Below are positions 11,656 through 26,283 of a stretch of 64,000 nt of DNA, one piece after another. Under the pieces are notes generated by a model, which did not search any database, was not told the DNA's origin, and worked only from the letters and a program-made list of their open reading frames with translations. Every line of letters begins with the position of its first letter. The first letter of the stretch is position 1. The DNA is from Ficedula albicollis (lineage: Eukaryota; Chordata; Aves; Passeriformes; Muscicapidae): assembly GCF_000247815.1 (NCBI RefSeq), contig NC_021700.1, positions 22,647,208 through 22,711,207 on the forward strand. The letters run 5' to 3'. The translations under genes were made by a program, and so were the position numbers.

Positions 11656-14600
11656 CCTAAATTTTATTGTTTTCTACTCATCCATGTATAAGGGCAGGTG
11701 TTAAAGAAATCTCATATTTGGTGTTACTTATGGATATGTTTCTTAGAAATAATAACAAGCAAAGAAAGTAACCTCATACATGTCAGTCTCAAGAGGTTCA
11801 TTAACTCAGAAACATAAGTGTAATTGGTAAAGACATAAATTTATTTCTAAACAAAAGCCAGGAAGAAGAGTCCCTTCAAAACTGGAAGTGGTACAGCAGC
11901 CTCAGCAGACCAGCAAAATGGTTCCCTTGCTGAGCACAGGGACTGGGAAGCAGGTCTCTGCAGGGCACTTGGCTGTCTGACGACCACATCAGGAGGAGGG
12001 GGTGTCTGAGCAGTTATTGAGGTGCAAATGGAGCCATGGTCCTTCAGAGGATGTCTTTGAGTAGCATCAGGGACAGCTCAGTTTATCAATTCAGTTTATA
12101 AAAAAAATTGCACCAATTTAACTTGGACCATCTTTTCTACAGAGGATGCTGGGCAGGATTACATCCTCTACCTAGAGAGTGCCTGAGATGCCCAGGGTAG
12201 AGAGAGCCTGCACTTGCACCTGACCTGAGAACAGCTGGTTTTGGCCTGACTGAGATGTTTCAGTCTGTCTGGACATCCAGTCTTGTTATGAAAACATCAG
12301 GAAATAGAAACTCCGTCTTCTGCCCCCAAGGTTTGCCCCAGAAATATTACTCTCCCTGCACTACAGCTCCAACCAGTTATGCCTTTCTCCATCACATTAA
12401 ATTCTCTTTTAATAGCCATTACTCTCTCCCCACAAGTAAATCACCTCTCTGATAGATAACAAGAGGGCAAATTCTTTGATCCCATATTCTGCACACATTG
12501 AAGTGAGGTGAGCTTAGTGGGAGCAGATTTTCCATAACATTCTTTTGAGAAGCCCCTTGGCTTGGAATCACTGCCTTAAGTTTTCTCAGGTCAAATCTGG
12601 TGTCCGATGTGTCCCATTTAGTAGAGGAAGTACAGAAATTGGCTGTCTTTGGGCAATGACTTAATTTTCATACACTAAATCTTATGTAAACAGGATTCTG
12701 ATAACAGTGCTGGATAATATGAGGTTTAGGACAGACCTAAGCATTACAGCCACCCCAATTCTGTAATGCTTCCCCATGACCAACCATTCTTCCAGACCAC
12801 TCAGTACAACCCCATTCATGAACTTTCCAAATTTTTTTTTTCCAAAAATGACAGATGTATTAGAAGACTTTGATGGACTGTGATTCAATCACCTACATCT
12901 TCAGTGCCAGGCCATACAGAAGTACATATCTTTTCATCCAAAGAGAATCTCAGAAAATCTTAACTAGAGATATATTAATCTGAAGCCATCTTTGGAAATT
13001 GTCTGTGACCATTTTAATGACCATTTCCTCTGCTTCCCAACAAGAGAGGAGTGAACAAGTGTGTCTTTCTTTGCTGCTTCAGGTTCAACAGAAGATAAAT
13101 AAATTCCACCCAGAAATTAAGATGCAAAGCACATAAAATTCCTACATCCCATTTCTATATATACAAATAATCTGGTGTAAATACATCGAAGCTCTTCTTG
13201 CTGCATGTTGCTTCAATCCACATTTCCTCAGAGGTAGAAACCAGAAGAAAATAAAAGTTCCCTTCCACCAAATGGCTCTCTTTGAGAGCAAAGTTTCCAA
13301 AGACAGAAGTGCTCACATGCGTCCAGCTGGAAGCACTGCCCAAGGGCTCTGCCAGCTCACACTAGACCCACATGGCCAAAATATTCATGTGTTATCAGCC
13401 TGTTGGTAAGGCTTTCCCTCATGTCTAGAAAGTGTCTCTTCACACAGTCATGGAGGAAGAATAGTATAATTTACCATGAGTTTTGAATTTAGGATTTCCT
13501 GGCCCACAATAGCTCTGTGATCTTCATCAAGCCACTTATTAACTTCCAGGACATTTTTCTCTCTTTAAAAAATGTATGGATAAAAAATACTGCTTTAGTC
13601 ATGGTATATTGTAAGGATAAACACAGCTCAGATGCTGAAGTGCTGAGATTCCACAATAGCATATGTGCCATGAAAAGGAAATGTCTCTTGAACACACTGA
13701 AAAAGAGAGAAAACAGGTAAATCTTCAAGGAACAACATATGTCAGTCTAGTAATGTTCCTTCAGCTAATTCTGTTTCTGCCATGAATGGACTTAAACTGC
13801 GGCCCACTCACATCACCTGACTGCCATCAACGCAACAGTGCCCAGGCAATAGCCTCAAAAACTTCAGAGAAGATCTTAACTAAAAAACAGTAATAAAACC
13901 TGTTACACAGATGCAATGGTGCAATAGAGAGTTACTCATCACAGAACCAGCTGTATATCATGACCTCATGAAACTTCAGTCAGGAGAGGGCCTTTGTTGT
14001 AGAGGAGAGGATTACCCAGACACAGCATTAAGGCAAGTCTTTCTGGCAAGTCGTATCTGCTTACCATAATGGCTGGGTCCGTGTTTGCCTTAGCTACAGA
14101 AATATTTAGGGCATGTTTTGAAATATGAGAGATGCTGGAAAGACATGGAGTTCCTGGCAGCCTTTATGATATGCAAGTAAAATTTATAATGGTGGTAAAA
14201 ACAGTCTCAGGTGCATCAACTTGGATCTTCTGGGTTTATTTCATTACTCATTAGCTTAGGTTATCCCGAGTCCTTGCAGTGCTGTACCTCATTCAAACAT
14301 TGCAGTGTCTATAGGTTTGACCTTACAGTGGAGCTATTCCACAACTTCCCAGATAGTCCTATTTGCTCTGACATTCACAGGATTTTAATACTCATAGCAA
14401 AATTGTTGTCATGACTGGGGATAAGAGTCATGTTCTAAACAAAACAGCCTGTGACAGCACATACAAACAATAGGTAATTGAAAATTCTGTTAATAAGGAG
14501 AAGCAAAATTTCATAGCAGAGCTTGATGCAAAGTAATTTTCAGGGGCTACAGAAAATAAATTCTTAGAAGTTCCTATAAGAACTTCTTAGTATAAGCCCA

Positions 14601-17600
14601 TGAAAATAGACAAAAAGAATTTTGAGATGAACACGATGACAAAGTTCAAAGGACTTTGCAAATAATAATAAAAGTACATGAGAAAGAGGTAAAAAACAAG
14701 ACCACAACTGGTACTCCACTGGAACAAAACTATCCTTGCAGGAAGAACATTATGCTGTCAGAATTTGTGGAGCAAGTCTGTATACTGATTGTCATGGAAA
14801 ACGAAAGGTAAACAAACACAATGAATAACAGCACAGAACACTGGACTTCATACAGCCAGACATGAACATCCACATCCAGACTGTTCCTGCAGCTTGAGGC
14901 TCCTTGGAATACACTAGCCTCACATTATATAGATTGTGTAAAGAAATACTTTTGCTCATCTTCTCTTTTTACCAGAAAAATGCAAGAAAGTATCAGACAA
15001 ACAACAACACTTCTGGGAAAAACAAGTTTTTCTTCTTATTTTCTACTCTGCACACAAGAACATATATTCTCTTGGGAAGCAGATGTATTTGGATCACATT
15101 TTTTTTCCTTTCTTTGAGAAAAGAGGCATTTGAAACAGCTTAGCACCATTTTAAAATATATTTGTCATCTGTTTTTTCCAGTTTCCCTTAGACTTTTTTA
15201 TTTGTGAAAATATGTGCGTAAGAGGGATGTTTTGTCCTGGGTAAAGAAGGTGCCTCTTCAGAGACCCAGACATGGCCATCTCACTCACCCATGCCTCAAG
15301 TTCATGGCTTCTCCCTATTAGAGCTCTTAAAAACTATCTGGACTGCCTTGTCCCCTTAATTTTTACAATAAGGACTGATAAATGCAAACAAATAACCCCC
15401 AATCCTCAATTCACAGAATGCTCTGTTTACATTTTTCTGTAATTTTAAAGGCTATTTCAAGTGGGTTGGTATTTAACATTTGCTGCCTTTCCAGCACACA
15501 TTGCTATCTGGAGCCTTAAAAAGACTCATTATTCCTCCATAAAGACGTCCTTCTAGATGAGCTTTCTGATCTTGTTTGTGTTGGTGATTGAAAGCGTAAT
15601 GTCCCCAGACTGCCAGTGTAAATCATTAAAGTTTAATTATCAAAACTGTTTTCTCTTCCTCATAAACTTTGTCTAAACAAGTCTATGTGACAGGTGAAGA
15701 AGATGGGAGCTTTTACAGATTGTTCATACCCAGGTAATGTGGACAGCAAGCACACATGTAAGACTTTTATGTCAGGAAGGCCTGCAGGATCAGATGCTTC
15801 GTACAGGAACAGGCAAGGCATGGTGCACAAGTCCAGCACAGCTCCTCTGTCTTCAGATGGCTGTCCCAATCAGAACTGACCTGATCTTACCTAAATACAC
15901 CTGCATGAGGAAACTTTGTGGCTCCACCGGGATCAGATGCAGATCTCTGTGTCCATGTTGGAACGGATGACAACAAACTTAGCACTGTGTGCATGTCATT
16001 CAAAAGTTAATGAGACCCTGCAAGAAAACCAGCAGTTCATATCTGCCACATAGACAGCCTGAAGTGCTGAATCTCTCCATTCAGGAAGTCCAAGGGCAAA
16101 AATGTGTATGTTTGCTAAAACTCTCAGAATATTTTCAGTTTACAGCTTGCATTAATGTCTAAAAGTTAAATTATAGTCTTTACACTTTCTCTACCTTTCC
16201 TCAGAATACTTGGCTCCATTTGTGCATCTACAGACAAGAGAGATTTTGAATTAATAAATGTGGTATTATGGCATGATCCTTTAAGCAACTGAGAGATGAA
16301 AGGCTGATTTTTGCTTTATTCCTAAGCACACTGACATCAGGGGTAAATTTGGAGCTCGATGCAAGAGATTCAGCTGTGCAACTGACATGAACGCAGCCAC
16401 AAGAAAAAAAATTACATTCTCTTCCTTGGACAAGAAATTAAATACAGATTGCAACTTATTCAAAGAGTTCAAAGTCAATTACTTTTCCCAGTGAAATCAA
16501 TGAGAGGGACTTTCCATTTCAGTTCATCAGACTTCCTGCCTGCTGAGAAGAGTGACTTTATCGGGGATCTTTATCACCATTTGCCTTCTTGGGTTGTTGG
16601 GTTTTCTTTCTTTCTTTGCCTGATTGATGATTGGTCTCATAAATACAACATTCTGGGTTTTTTTCAAAAGCAATTCAACTGCTTTCAATAACTAGATGCT
16701 AGAAATTTGAAAAATCACTAGAATTTTCCTTTAAGAAACTGTAAATGAAGACCAGTATTAGCTGGATGAAACATCCAAAGCCCCGATTCCATTCGCCCCA
16801 ACAGGCCTGTGAAATGTTGCTGTGGATCCGTAGAGACACTCTGACCGGATAAACTTACATCCAGTGACATCTTTAAAAACAGAGCAATTTGGTCTTCACT
16901 TGTCACTTCATTTGTTTGCTTAAGGCAGGTGTCACTTGAAAGTCCTTATCTTGTCCTGTCAACAGTATCAGTATGCACAAGGGCAGAGTCACTTACAAAA
17001 CCACTACAGAACACAGAGTAGATGTGCCTGGGGGAGATTAAGGTGATATCTATGTTCAGTTCATTCCAAGATGTCAGCACTATCTGCTTACATGTACTGA
17101 TCCCAAATTTTGTTCTAAAAGACTTGGTTTTGGCATTGCCACCTCCAAGATCTGGCCTGGTTCCCACACTGACAACTGTCATTCATTCTTAAAACTGAAT
17201 GTCCACACAACACAACCAAGACTAGTATAAAATTAGTTACCTCCCATATTATGTACAGCTACACCAGAGAAGCTGAGGATTCTGCAGCCAAATCCCAGGA
17301 CCCAACTTCAAACATTATTTAATAATCATCCTAACATTTAGCTGCTAAGTGGCCATAGTAATCACATTGTTCTCAGATTCACATGCCCTGCTGTTATCCC
17401 ACTCCCAGCAGTCATCGCTCCACAGCCCACAGCAGCTCTGCCCCCGGTATCACCCTCTCAAGCTTGTGCTTGTAAAGATGGATGTTTAAGATACAGAGCA
17501 GGTGTGTGTCCTGGTGGGGCAGGAGTGGGAGAAGGAGCTGATGGTGCAGCTATCCTTGAGAGGCAGGGACATGGGGAAAAGGGGGCATATGCAGGGTTTG

Positions 17601-17884
17601 CAATCAGTTAGCTGAAGAAAACTATTCATGTAAGTGTGCCTGTGAGCAAAAATTTCTTTCACTATATACATTATTAGCAAATGAAAATTATCACGTTTAA
17701 AAAAGACAACAGCTGGATTACAACAGTATCCCAGGGGCCATTAACTCATGAGATTTTTAGAGTGTACCATTAGACCAAAATTACTTTAAATGCCTTGTAT
17801 ACCATAAACAGTGTATCTCAGCAGTGGGAGAGAGTATGAAAGGCAGTCAAAAGCAGGTAAGTGCAAGGAAAATAGCCTTCCCAC
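11656..17884. other. Intergenic, gene-poor
   Basis: All ORFs here are short (under 80 codons) and unremarkable. I see no mobile element I can name, no tandem array and no splice-bounded conserved segment. Confidence 0.5.
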
Positions 17885-18428
17885 TGTGGGAATCCTTAAA
17901 ATCAGAAGGTTTTGGGAAAGTTGCGAAAAAGCAGGCCTTAGAAACAGCAGAACTGCTTTTAGAGCTAAGCTGCAGCAGAGATTTGTCAGCAGAAAAGTTT
18001 TATGAGATGTAGAAATCAAGGACAAATAAAACAGTGGTCTGTGTATTAAAGCTTGGCTAGAATAACACCCTAAGCTGCAGAAAAGTATACCTAGCAAGAT
18101 ATTAGGAAAGTCTAAGCTTAATAACGGAGCTCTGTGCATTGTATTTTAAGGCTTACAAGCAGGTATTGTATTTGAAACAAGCAAGCATTGTTTTAACAAA
18201 AGGTACGTGTACTTATAGTGGTTGGATACTGTCAATATGCTTTTGCTTTTCGGAATTGGTCAAAAAACTTTTAAAGTGTGTTGTAACATCACATTCTGCG
18301 GCTGCTGCTGAGGACATGAGCTGCTGGCATCTTCCCATTGTCCCAACCATGTAATGAGACTGATGCTGGAAAATAAACAGCTTGAGATGTGTTCCACAGC
18401 AGGCCCATCTCATTTGTGATTCTGTACA
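17885..18428 (+). mobile_element. Probable solo LTR of an endogenous retrovirus (ERVK-like)
   Basis: The segment runs from TGTGGGAATCC to CTGTACA, giving TG...CA ends about 544 bp apart. A polyadenylation signal (AATAAA) near 18,369 lies close to the right end, as expected for U3-R-U5 order. The text resembles an avian class II LTR known to me from memory. No matching target-site duplication was found at these exact ends and no retroviral genes flank it, so the ends and family are tentative. Confidence 0.45.
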
Positions 18429-18553
18429 TAAATCCATGCCTGGCATTAGCTAAGGTTTAAGGAAAATAAATATTGTAGTGATTTTCTGAATTTGAGTTCC
18501 ATTGGTGTCTTATGATATATAAAAGTTTGAAGCCACTAGCTTTAAGTTCAAAG

Positions 18554-18578
18554 CTAACCCTAACCCTAACCCTAACCC
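18554..18578. repeat. Interstitial telomeric repeat, about four CCCTAA units
   Basis: A perfect CTAACCC tract of about 25 bp sits inside otherwise ordinary sequence. Four perfect hexamers in a row are unlikely by chance. It directly abuts a short direct repeat and lies about 125 bp right of the LTR-like element. Confidence 0.9.
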
Positions 18579-18723
18579 AATTGAAGGGCTGGAGGCACCA
18601 CCTGTTGGGTTTCATTCAGTATGCAGTGTTTGCTCTGTGTTAGCATTAGTAGTTATGTGACAGTGCAAGTGTTGTGTCCGAGCTGTACCAATTGAAGGGC
18701 TGGAGGCACCACCTGTTGGGTTT
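18577..18723. repeat. 36-bp direct repeat, 111 bp apart, beside the telomeric tract
   Basis: ccaattgaagggctggaggc plus the next 16 bp occurs at 18577 and again at 18688. The first copy is fused directly to the telomeric hexamers; the second has unrelated left-flanking sequence. Confidence 0.93.
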
Positions 18724-21700
18724 CCAGGGTGGCAAAGAGAGAGGAGACCCCATGACAACTTCAGTGCCCTGCCAGCTGTCAAGGGGGAGGCTGAGGATCA
18801 CTGGGGCCAAGGCTCAGGGGCTCCAGGGGACAGACCTGCCCCCACTACCCCAGCACCCCTGGCTGCCCACTGAGTCACTAGGCTCCAGCGGATGAGCCAC
18901 TGGCAGCAGCCACCTCTCCCTCTCACGCTTCCTTCAATGTTCGAGTCACTTGGGCTTTCTCCCCAGTATGCTGGCTGGAGTCCAGGTCAGCTTTGGAAAG
19001 ATTTTTCCCACAGTGGGTTTTCCAAAATCCTGCTCTCTATCCCAACAGCAATCTCAAAAGCTGTTCATCCCAGGCAGGCAAAGCATGAAGAGAGCACAGA
19101 TCCCATGACCAAGCACAGCCCCCTGCCTCCCTGAGCTTCCCAACCCAGAGAAAAAAGATCCACACACTCTCAGAGAGGCAAAGTCCACTTCAAGCCCACA
19201 GCTGCCCTAAATTCTGGGCAATTTATATCCTTTACTTTAAACCTCATGATAACATTGGTAGAGGTATATTTCCAATCATAATCATGAGGGAGACCTCCGA
19301 AAGTAGACAAATTTCTGGTTGAAGAAAAAGAAAACAAAATTTGACTTAGGTTTCTTTACCCTGTCAGCAGATATGTAAGGTCATACAAAACAGCACCCCT
19401 TAATAACTATATTAGGGGAAAAATGACTTCTGAAAATCTATGTGCTGGGAAGAAAGTGGTGAAGGAGATCCCCCAGGTTAGGAAAATCAAGTTAGGACAG
19501 TTTGCTACTGATTTTCTGTGGCAGATTTAACTGTTGAGTTAAAACCCACTGACATCAGAGGTGACATTAAAATGTAAGTCACTTGAAGGTGCTGCAAGAG
19601 GCTAGGGAGCAGAGGAGAGGACAAGTTTCCCATTCCCTGCCCACACTGATTGTCCAGGTGCATTGTGTACGTGATGAATAGCAAATTCACACGCAAGACA
19701 TGAATCTGAGCTGCCATTTGTGCCACACAAAGATTGTCACCCAGTGTTGGGTATGAACACTGCTTTCCCCAGCCTTCATTTCAGTCTTATTTCAGTACAC
19801 ATAGCAGTGTGCACATTCCATTAAGAAAATAATACCACCTTTCAAAACACAGACAATTAGATGTAGTCTAGCAATGGTGTCTGGGTGGAAGGTAATCAGT
19901 GGGGTGTTCCTCTCTGAGCAAGGAGGATCATACCCAACACAGCTTTATCGTAATCCTCTCTGGGATTTTGCCATCAATATGGTCATTCAGTTATCCATGA
20001 CATATGACACAGAAAGCAAAAAGCATGAAAAGGGGTGAAGGATACTACACTTCAGGTATTTCCATTAGCTTTCTCTAGCAAGACCATATGAATATAAAAA
20101 AAACCACACAGAGAAACACTACATTGCTGATATACGGCAAGGGGAAGTACATGTGGGACATACTGACAGTTTGTTGCAGTTTGAAACTGTGACAAAATGT
20201 AATTATCTGAGGTAAAAATATGTTATTAATCATTTGGAAAGAGGTCAAGCACTCTACAGCTTCATGGTTTCGTTGCAAAGCTCAACAATAAAAAGTGAGA
20301 ATAAACTGTGTGAAGACTTTTTTCTCACTACGACCAGACTTTTATGTTCATATATTGAATTTTAAAACAGTTAATTTGGAGAGGGAGCCTTTATAAATTG
20401 ACCTATTCTCTGCAATGCTGGTTTCCTATTTTTCATCTTTCCTAATATAATCAATAGTAAAGGACTGTAAGTAAATTGCTCATGTGGGTAGTCAATAGAC
20501 TGAGAGGATGTTTAAAATATCTTAGTAACAACTCAGAGAGGGTGTTGCAGCCTTCAATGGGGCTGGTTTAATGCAGTGTCAGTAGAAACCATATCAGTTA
20601 GGCCACACACCTCTGCAACACCACAACAGCACCACTTCTCAGTTTTTCAGAAAATGTAGTGCACTAGGCATGAATTCAGCAGTGGTTAACTTCTTTGGCC
20701 CAGTGCTTACTCCAGAGAGAGGAGCTAATTCACACTGTAGAGAGGATAGGGCAAAAGAGGCAAAAGTATCAGTGGACCTCAAACCACCCACACCATGAAT
20801 ATTCATTGCCAACTGGACTTATACTGGGCACCTTTTCTGATCATCCTCCATTAACCACACCTTTCCCTTCAGTGGATTTGTGAAGAGATCAACAAACCAT
20901 CAGAAATTATCCCCTGACCATGAAAACTCCCTGCTAGGGGCCAGCACAAAAGTTTCTTTGATCCTTCAATTGGGCTGTTTTCCTGTCTTCCAGGAATGTC
21001 TGCCACACCTGACAGGATCTGTGCTGCAGGAAAATACCACAAGCCTCCTTTTAATTGCCTACACCGGGAGCCCAGATGTTCAAGCACCATTTGCAGGTAG
21101 TGGACTACCGTTTTTTTTAAGTAATCTTATTCCTAGAATTGCAGTAGAGACCTCAAAATGAGTTTTATCAGTGTAATTTTATTTACTTATTAAAATTCAA
21201 AGTTTGCACTTAAAATAGAGAATGCTCTCAAGCTGTCAGATATCTTCTGCCAATTTATTATTCATAATCCGATATTAATTTTTTAGATGTTAAGCTACTG
21301 CCCAACAGCTGATTGTGATATTTTGGGAGGGTGGGGAATGGAAAATAATGCTTTTGGAAAAGACTCAGACTCACAGTACAGGAATTGCAATTGCAAGGAC
21401 CCTCACTGCTACTTACTGCTGGCCTACTTCTCTTCTGCAATGTGATTTATTGGACCCAGCCTTACCCCAAGAACCTCACTTGTACCCATTTGTCTACCAG
21501 TGCTTGTGAAAGGGACAGAACTTATGAAATGATTACTTGGCCTCTGCTCTGGAAGATGAGATGATTTACCAAAAGACACCAGACTGGAACAGGTTACTTC
21601 CACAAGCTTTCAGCAGTGCCCTAGAGCTCTGATGGGATTTTCATCATCTCAGTGACATAACAGTAACATGCAAGGAGTTAGCAGAGCTGTGGGTTAACTA

Positions 21701-23202
21701 TGCTCCAAGAACTGAGAAACTGGAAGGGTTTCACACAAGCTTCCTAAGAACTGGAGGTACTTGGTCCTGCTTAAACAAAGGGTTATTGCACTGACATACC
21801 TCTCCATCCCACACCTTGGGGAACTCACTTCTGCACCTTAACCAATTTCATTTGGGCTTTCTTTTTCCCTTTCACTGCATGTTCTTGGTCTTATTTTAGC
21901 CAGCTTGTTCCAAATTACCCATTGCTCGGTGTGACCAAGGATTATCACTGAAATAACCACACAAGAACAAGAGAAGAGATATTCAAAAGCACAGATGACA
22001 TGAGAATCTTGTTTGTGGCTTTGAAAATTTCCCTCCTTAGTATTACAAGCCTGTCTTGAGAAGGATGCCTGATAGCATCAGATCATATGGTGAAAAGAAA
22101 GACAATGTTCAAACACCGCAATGTATTTAACAAAAGCCAGTGCAGAGGCCTCATCATATTATATCCCAGGTGTTAAGTCCATTGTCCTGGGCACTCTCTG
22201 CCCACACACTTCTGCTGTATGTCAGATCCTTAATCAGCACATTCTTCAAAGAGAGAAATGAAACCTCTTAGAAAGCCTTGGTGAGAGTTGCTGAAGAGCA
22301 AGAACGAAAGCCTTGTGAGACACCTAGGATCAGTGCTGTAACACAGCAGTGCCACCCCTTTGCAGTGCCTCCAAATGCACCCAGAAAATGCAATATTCCT
22401 CTTGCTTACTCATCCCAGTTTCTACTGCTCTATGAAACTAAAATTTCATTTCTACTTGTGCTTTGCTCTACAATTCACTCTCCAGTCTCTGTTTAAAACA
22501 TGCCAGATTGTAGCTATAAACTGCTTCAAATATCCTGAGAACTTCTGCAAAGCACAATGCAAATTTAAAAAGTTCAAGCCTAGTGCTAATGCAATAAAAG
22601 AAGGCAAACATGATTCCAGATATACAGTTGGTGTAATGCCTTTAGGAAGCGCTCCATCAGTTTGATTTAGAAAATTATTGCATTATGTTAAAACAACTAA
22701 ATTGGATAAGGGGAAGAGGGATTTGTTGACATAAATTTTGTCTTTGGGCTTCAAACCCCTCCAAGTAAATACAAATAAGAAAATATATACAGAGAGAACT
22801 GCCAATTTCCCCTGAAAAGATCTGTTTTCAAGGAAGTAAAAGTCTATATTGGAAATCAATCCAGTTGTTTATAAAGCAAGAAACCTCTATTGAAAGTCAG
22901 TAGGAAGGAACATTGGAAGCAAACCATCAAATAGCAGAGAACAAAGTGAAAAAAATTATCAAACTATATAACCAAAACTTATTGTTTTCAAATAATTCTA
23001 TGATTCTGACCTCATCTGCAATAAATTTGGAATAATTCGGCATGTGGACACCACTAGCTCAAAGAAAACAAAACACAATGTAAGAGCAATCACGAGCAGC
23101 CCAGTAGTTTTAATAAAGCTTGCCCTGAGTGATCAGAGCAGGGAAGAAACAAGGCAGAAACAACCTTACGCACTGGAAATTATCTGAATATTTTGCATGG
23201 AT
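18724..23202. other. Intergenic, gene-poor
   Basis: No coding exon or recognisable mobile element. A GC-richer patch at 18,730-19,140 carries open frames of 73 and 80 codons with no motif, flanking introns or repeat identity that I can name. Confidence 0.5.
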
Positions 23203-23326
23203 CTGATATGGTGTGCCAGTGTTAATCTTTAGCCTAACAACTGATCAAGATATTCATTCACTTCCTGATATGGTGTGCCGGTGTTAATCTTTGGCCTAAC
23301 AACTGATCAAGATATTCATTCACTTT
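23203..23326. repeat. Two-copy tandem duplication, 62-bp period
   Basis: ctgatatggtgtgcc begins at 23203 and again at 23265. The shared sequence extends the full period with two substitutions. Confidence 0.95.
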
Positions 23327-26283
23327 AATACTTCTCCTGACAGAAGAATCCTATCAATCTAGTGGGAACAGGGGAGCATGGGCACAGGCCAGGGTAAGAG
23401 ATGAAGGATTTGCCTCCCTTCTGCTTTTCCCTGTCCCTACAGCTCCACAAAATTGTGAGGAAGGGAAGCAGGGAGCATAGCTTGATGGAGGCACCTTTCC
23501 ACAGTCAGCTTTCATTTAACCAATCAATTCTTCTTCCAGCCCAGCCTTGTTTGTCTGCAATCTCCTCTTTAAATAGGTAACTGAATATTGCTTGACTGAA
23601 TTAAATAGAAGATCTGGGATATAAGTGCAGCTTCATGATGTAGAAATGACAGGAAAAATTATCAATACCTGCATCTGTGAAATGCTAAACAGCTGTCAAG
23701 AAGTGACAAGAAACAAATCTGAAAAGCCATTGTTATACATCCTCACACAAAATTCATTCCTCTTAACAATTACTGCTCCTTTATCTGTTACACCAGCAGG
23801 AAAAGATTTGCCAGGTGGTGGATTAACTCAGAAGGATTATTCAAAGCTTTGATTGCTGAACAATGGTCAAAGGCTGGTTGGTCCCTATCCTCAATTCCAA
23901 AGGCTGGTGTGACCACAGCAATTAATGACAGCGCTTTGTCCAGTTGGACAGCACTGGCAGTGATGGTTGACAGCTGCTCATGCTCAGTGAAGGAGCAGGC
24001 ACAGGTGAGGGGAACCTCAAGCCATTCCCTGGACTTGGGAGAGTTGGATCCATTTTAGGAATTGCCAGCCTGGAAGTTTCTGGATCCTAGCATCAACTCA
24101 CCCTTAATTTCAACCAAGTCTTCACACAAGCAAATGTGAGTAAGGTAGTTATACATCCCAACAGGTAGCATGACTGCAAAGTTATTACAGACAGAAATTG
24201 ATAGAAATTGAAAAAAACATGCTTTATGTCCTCATATACAGAGTGAAATCACAGGAACATCCTGCCCTTGCTGTGAAGTCAAAGGACATTAGGGATTGTG
24301 GGGAATGAGGTGCCTTGGCCAGCAGCAGTAGTGAACCAACTCTGGTGCCTATGGCCACCCAGGCACCATTTCAGCCCTTTCCCCCACTGAGTGTCTGCTT
24401 TCACTTCACCAGAATTGCTCTCATCTTCTTGACAGACTGGAATTCTCATTTTCTTCTCCCACTGTATTAGTACCTGCTGCAGTGCTTGACTAAATCCTGA
24501 ACACACTACTGATCCACAACAGAGTAAAATCCTCTGTCCTGCTTGGCAATGTAATGGACTGCCCAAAATCCTTGCCCTACACTGAATTAGACATGGTCTT
24601 TGACCATATAGTCTAGTGCCCATATACTTTTTAGGTGGGTAAGGCAATCCCTGTGCAGAAGAAGAAGATCCAACTCTGACTTTTGAGGAAAGTAATTATT
24701 CTTGTAGCAACAGCTCCTCACCATCTCCTGCCCTTGCCACGGGCAAAGTAAAGAACAGTAAGAGAGAGAGTGTCTCTTCATTCTCTCTTAGTAACATACT
24801 GCTCAGTCTTAGACATGGAGTCACACCTTAATACTGAGGCTCTGCTCTGCTGAGGGCAGGGATGAAGCTAAGGACCAAAGATCCTGCTGATCAAACCGTG
24901 GGAGGAATGTAAGGAGCAGAAAGCAAGCTGCCTATCTGCCTTTCCTCGGACTTCTGAGGCCAGGAGAGGTGCAAGGTTTCTTCACAGACAAGGTTGCTGA
25001 AATTGAAGCAACTAGAGATTGAAAAAATGACCTTCCATTCAGACAATATTTAGTAAAGGATTTTACCCTTGAAAGCCAGTTCTCAATGACGCTTATAGAT
25101 ATTCTTGCATTGTCAGCTCATCCTTCCCAGGGGACTGAGACAATCTTACTAGCATTAGATAATTTTGTCTTCTACTAACCTATTCAAACTGTGGCCGTTC
25201 CATAGCATGAGGGTACAAACTGCAGATGCAAAGGAGCTGCTAAACTCACTGTAGATCTCACTTTCTTTCCACAGAAAGTTCTTTGGGAAGATATCATGTC
25301 ATGCAAAGGTTTGTAATTTAATTTTCATTACAGGAGAGGGAGTCGGTTGACATGGCATTAGCACAAGTCAATTTTCCCCTCAAGATGGTCTTAGCTTCCA
25401 CCAGCACTTGTTCTCTAACCTTACACTACACTGACAGTCTGTTTCCGCTCTTGCAATGTCCAGGATCAAAAATGTCATGGTTATCCTCTGAGATGTAAAA
25501 AGGTTTCTCCTTGCCCTTGGAAATCCATAGGTCATTGGTACATTGCCATGACACTTCTATGTTTATCCAAAATCCTCAGGTGCCAGAAAGAACAGCTTCC
25601 AACATAGACCATCCCACTGTTGCCTTAGCTGCCAAAAAGAGTCATTGTGGCCCTGCACATGGCCAGTTCTCATCCCTGATAGTGAATGTTTTTCCCAAAG
25701 TCACCTCCTGGAAAATCAGAAATAGGAATTAGACATCGTGACTCTCCATCTTACACTTCAATCATGTGGGCATTGCATGCCTCTTCTGCCTTTGCCAGTT
25801 TTATAGACTACTACTTTCAATGATATTCATGCTCTTCAGCACCTCTTTTCTCCAAATGAAACCAATAGAAGTCACTGCTAGTTTAAAAAATTAAGGAAAC
25901 AATATTTTCAGTAACTCTAACAATTGCTCAGAAAGCAAAAAAGCACTCCAGACACCTGCACCACATCAGGCTTTTAGTAACTGCTGTTTCGGGACTGATC
26001 CTCTTACTTTGTCTTTCTGCCATCAGAAAAAAACCTGAGATATAACACTATACTTGACGTGTAGCAAGATCTACCATTCTGTACCAGCCTTGCTAAAATA
26101 TGGAGGTGAAGTAAAATAGCTGTAATGATTAGGTTTATGTATGTAGCAGCCAGACCTACACTGCTGGATAAATATACCTTATAAAATCCCTGGGAGATGA
26201 GAGAATGCAGCAACCATGGCTTATCTGTATGGTATTTGATGAACAAAAAGAAACTAAATAAACAGTGATTTCTTTTTGACTAT
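23327..26283. other. Intergenic, gene-poor
   Basis: The longest ORF here is 122 codons on the - strand near 24.3-24.6 kb. It has no recognisable domain and no splice context, so I do not call it a gene. No repeats were recognised. Confidence 0.5.

Noticed and set aside
24279..24647. 122-codon - strand ORF
   Set aside because: No motif, no recognisable family and no splice context; within the length expected by chance in this composition.
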